Assembly (NCBI GenBank): GCA_023954155.1
Contig: JAMLIO010000001.1
Span: forward strand, 501,322 to 565,321
DNA length: 64,000 nt
Reading direction: 5' to 3'
Source: Pseudobdellovibrionaceae bacterium
GTDB lineage: Bacteria; Bdellovibrionota; Bdellovibrionia; Bdellovibrionales; UBA1609
The notes under the pieces were generated by a model. The model had not been told where the DNA came from. It worked only from the letters and a program-made list of their open reading frames with translations, and ran no database searches. The translations under genes were made by a program, and so were the position numbers. This document shows, piece by piece, positions 63,322 through 64,000 of this stretch (positions are counted from its first letter, which is position 1; every line of letters begins with the position of its first letter).

Positions 63322-64000
63322 ATGGCACAAATAGAAGTTTCATTACCAGATGTGGGTGAGGGTGTTACTGAAGGGGAAATGGTAAAGTGGCTCGTCGCTG
63401 TCGGCGATAAAGTCGAAGAGGACCAACCCATTGCAGAAGTGATGACAGACAAAGCAACAGTGGAAGTTCCGACATCGCAAGCGGGTGTAGTGAAAGAACT
63501 TAAGGTGTCAGAAGGGGACATGATTCCTATTGGTAAAGTGATGCTAGTGCTGGATTCTGACGGAGCAGCAGCAAGCGCACCAGCTCCTAAGAAAGCCGAA
63601 GAAGCTAAAGCCGCGGCACCTGTGGCGACTCCTGCGGCAGCAACAGCTCCTGCAACATCCATGATGTCCGCAGCTCCTGCGGCCGACGTCTTCCCTGCAG
63701 CGGCAGATTCTAAAGTGCTTGCTACTCCATCTACTCGTAGATTGGCTAGAGAGTTATCTGTGGATATCAATCAATTACAAGGTTCAGGTTTAGCGGGCAG
63801 AGTGACTCGCGAAGATGTGCTTTCTGTTCAAGGAAGCGGAGCATCTGGAGCCTCTTATTCAGCGCCTTCTGCAACGAACAAATCTATGCCCACTTTAGAG
63901 ATTCCTAAACCTTCTTTCAGATCTACTTCTGGAGCCCAAGAAGAGCGAGTGCCTCTTCGTGGTGTTAGAAAGAAAATTGCAGAAAACATGCAAATGGCAA
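63322..64000 (+). CDS. Dihydrolipoamide acyltransferase E2 (partial, runs off the window)
   Basis: The first 226 residues are visible. The lipoyl domain (residues 1-76) has the modified Lys in MTDKATVEV; an Ala/Pro linker follows, then the peripheral-subunit-binding domain ATPSTRRLARELSVDINQL...GRVTREDV and the start of the catalytic domain (PLRGVRKKIAENM). It could belong to the pyruvate, 2-oxoglutarate or branched-chain complex; the DVGEGVTEGEMVKW form is common in branched-chain and pyruvate E2. GGGAGAG precedes the ATG. Confidence 0.9.
   Translation, partial: MAQIEVSLPDVGEGVTEGEMVKWLVAVGDKVEEDQPIAEVMTDKATVEVPTSQAGVVKELKVSEGDMIPIGKVMLVLDSDGAAASAPAPKKAEEAKAAAPVATPAAATAPATSMMSAAPAADVFPAAADSKVLATPSTRRLARELSVDINQLQGSGLAGRVTREDVLSVQGSGASGASYSAPSATNKSMPTLEIPKPSFRSTSGAQEERVPLRGVRKKIAENMQMA

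Noticed and set aside
63087..63770. A 227-aa Ala/Ser-rich minus-strand frame
   Set aside because: It is the shadow of lipA and the Ala/Pro linker of the E2 gene.

Overview
The window is an almost fully coding bacterial chromosome segment with moderate GC. It contains a menaquinone (not ubiquinone) pathway, the housekeeping order rpsU-yqeY-dnaG-rpoD, many secreted proteins and lipoproteins, an NtrC-type two-component pair, and frequent TTG/GTG starts. This mix suggests a Gram-negative of the Bdellovibrio type (Bdellovibrionota). That assignment is inference from gene content, not from a search.

Layout. 1-2945: an SDR-SRPBCC epimerase-like gene overlapping a DNA photolyase. 3241-8218: a small, visibly AT-rich integrated element whose ends are a 19-bp direct repeat of the 3' end of tRNA-Ser(GGA). 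It carries a decayed SNase-Excalibur pseudogene, an intact HD-domain phosphohydrolase, a small antisense-overlapping gene, an Xre regulator with two operator-like repeats, a 69-bp pair of IS3-type ends abutting an integrase remnant, and a protein with an R-x4-H (HEPN-like) motif. 8454-15646: secreted proteins, a GST, an Atm1-type ABC exporter, an L,D-transpeptidase and tadA. 15770-20394: rpsU, yqeY, dnaG, rpoD. 20645-24447: secreted metalloprotease, tRNA-Met, envelope proteins and a hotdog protein. 24729-26300: an aldehyde dehydrogenase containing an in-frame tract of 19 hexanucleotide repeats. 26321-35567: DMT transporter, VOC protein, menB, mgtC, RNase H, lipoproteins and a histidine kinase/sigma-54 activator pair. 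35768-40781: ileS-lspA-lgt. 40889-41039: a 36-bp perfect inverted repeat between convergent genes. 41057-51638: ubiE/menG and aroF on the minus strand, divergent from menF-menD-menH-menA-menC-menE, followed by a polyprenyl diphosphate synthase and rsmJ. 51647-64000: SirB1-like protein, SpoIIE-like protein, gltA, elbB, nth, a DoxX protein, a thiamine-type ABC importer, a DsbA-like lipoprotein, sfsA, lipA and the start of a dihydrolipoamide acyltransferase.

How the genes work together. DAHP synthase (aroF) feeds chorismate. MenF, D, H, C, E and the distant MenB convert it to the naphthoquinone ring, the polyprenyl synthase supplies the side chain, MenA joins them and UbiE/MenG methylates. LspA and Lgt process the many lipobox proteins seen in the window. 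LipA supplies the lipoyl group needed by the neighbouring E2.

The most unusual items are the tRNA-Ser mini-island with possible defence cargo, the Gln-Asn repeat inside a dehydrogenase, the large lgt/ubiE palindrome, a 9-bp minisatellite in the men operon, and a tadA gene whose conserved N-terminus lies upstream of its first ATG.
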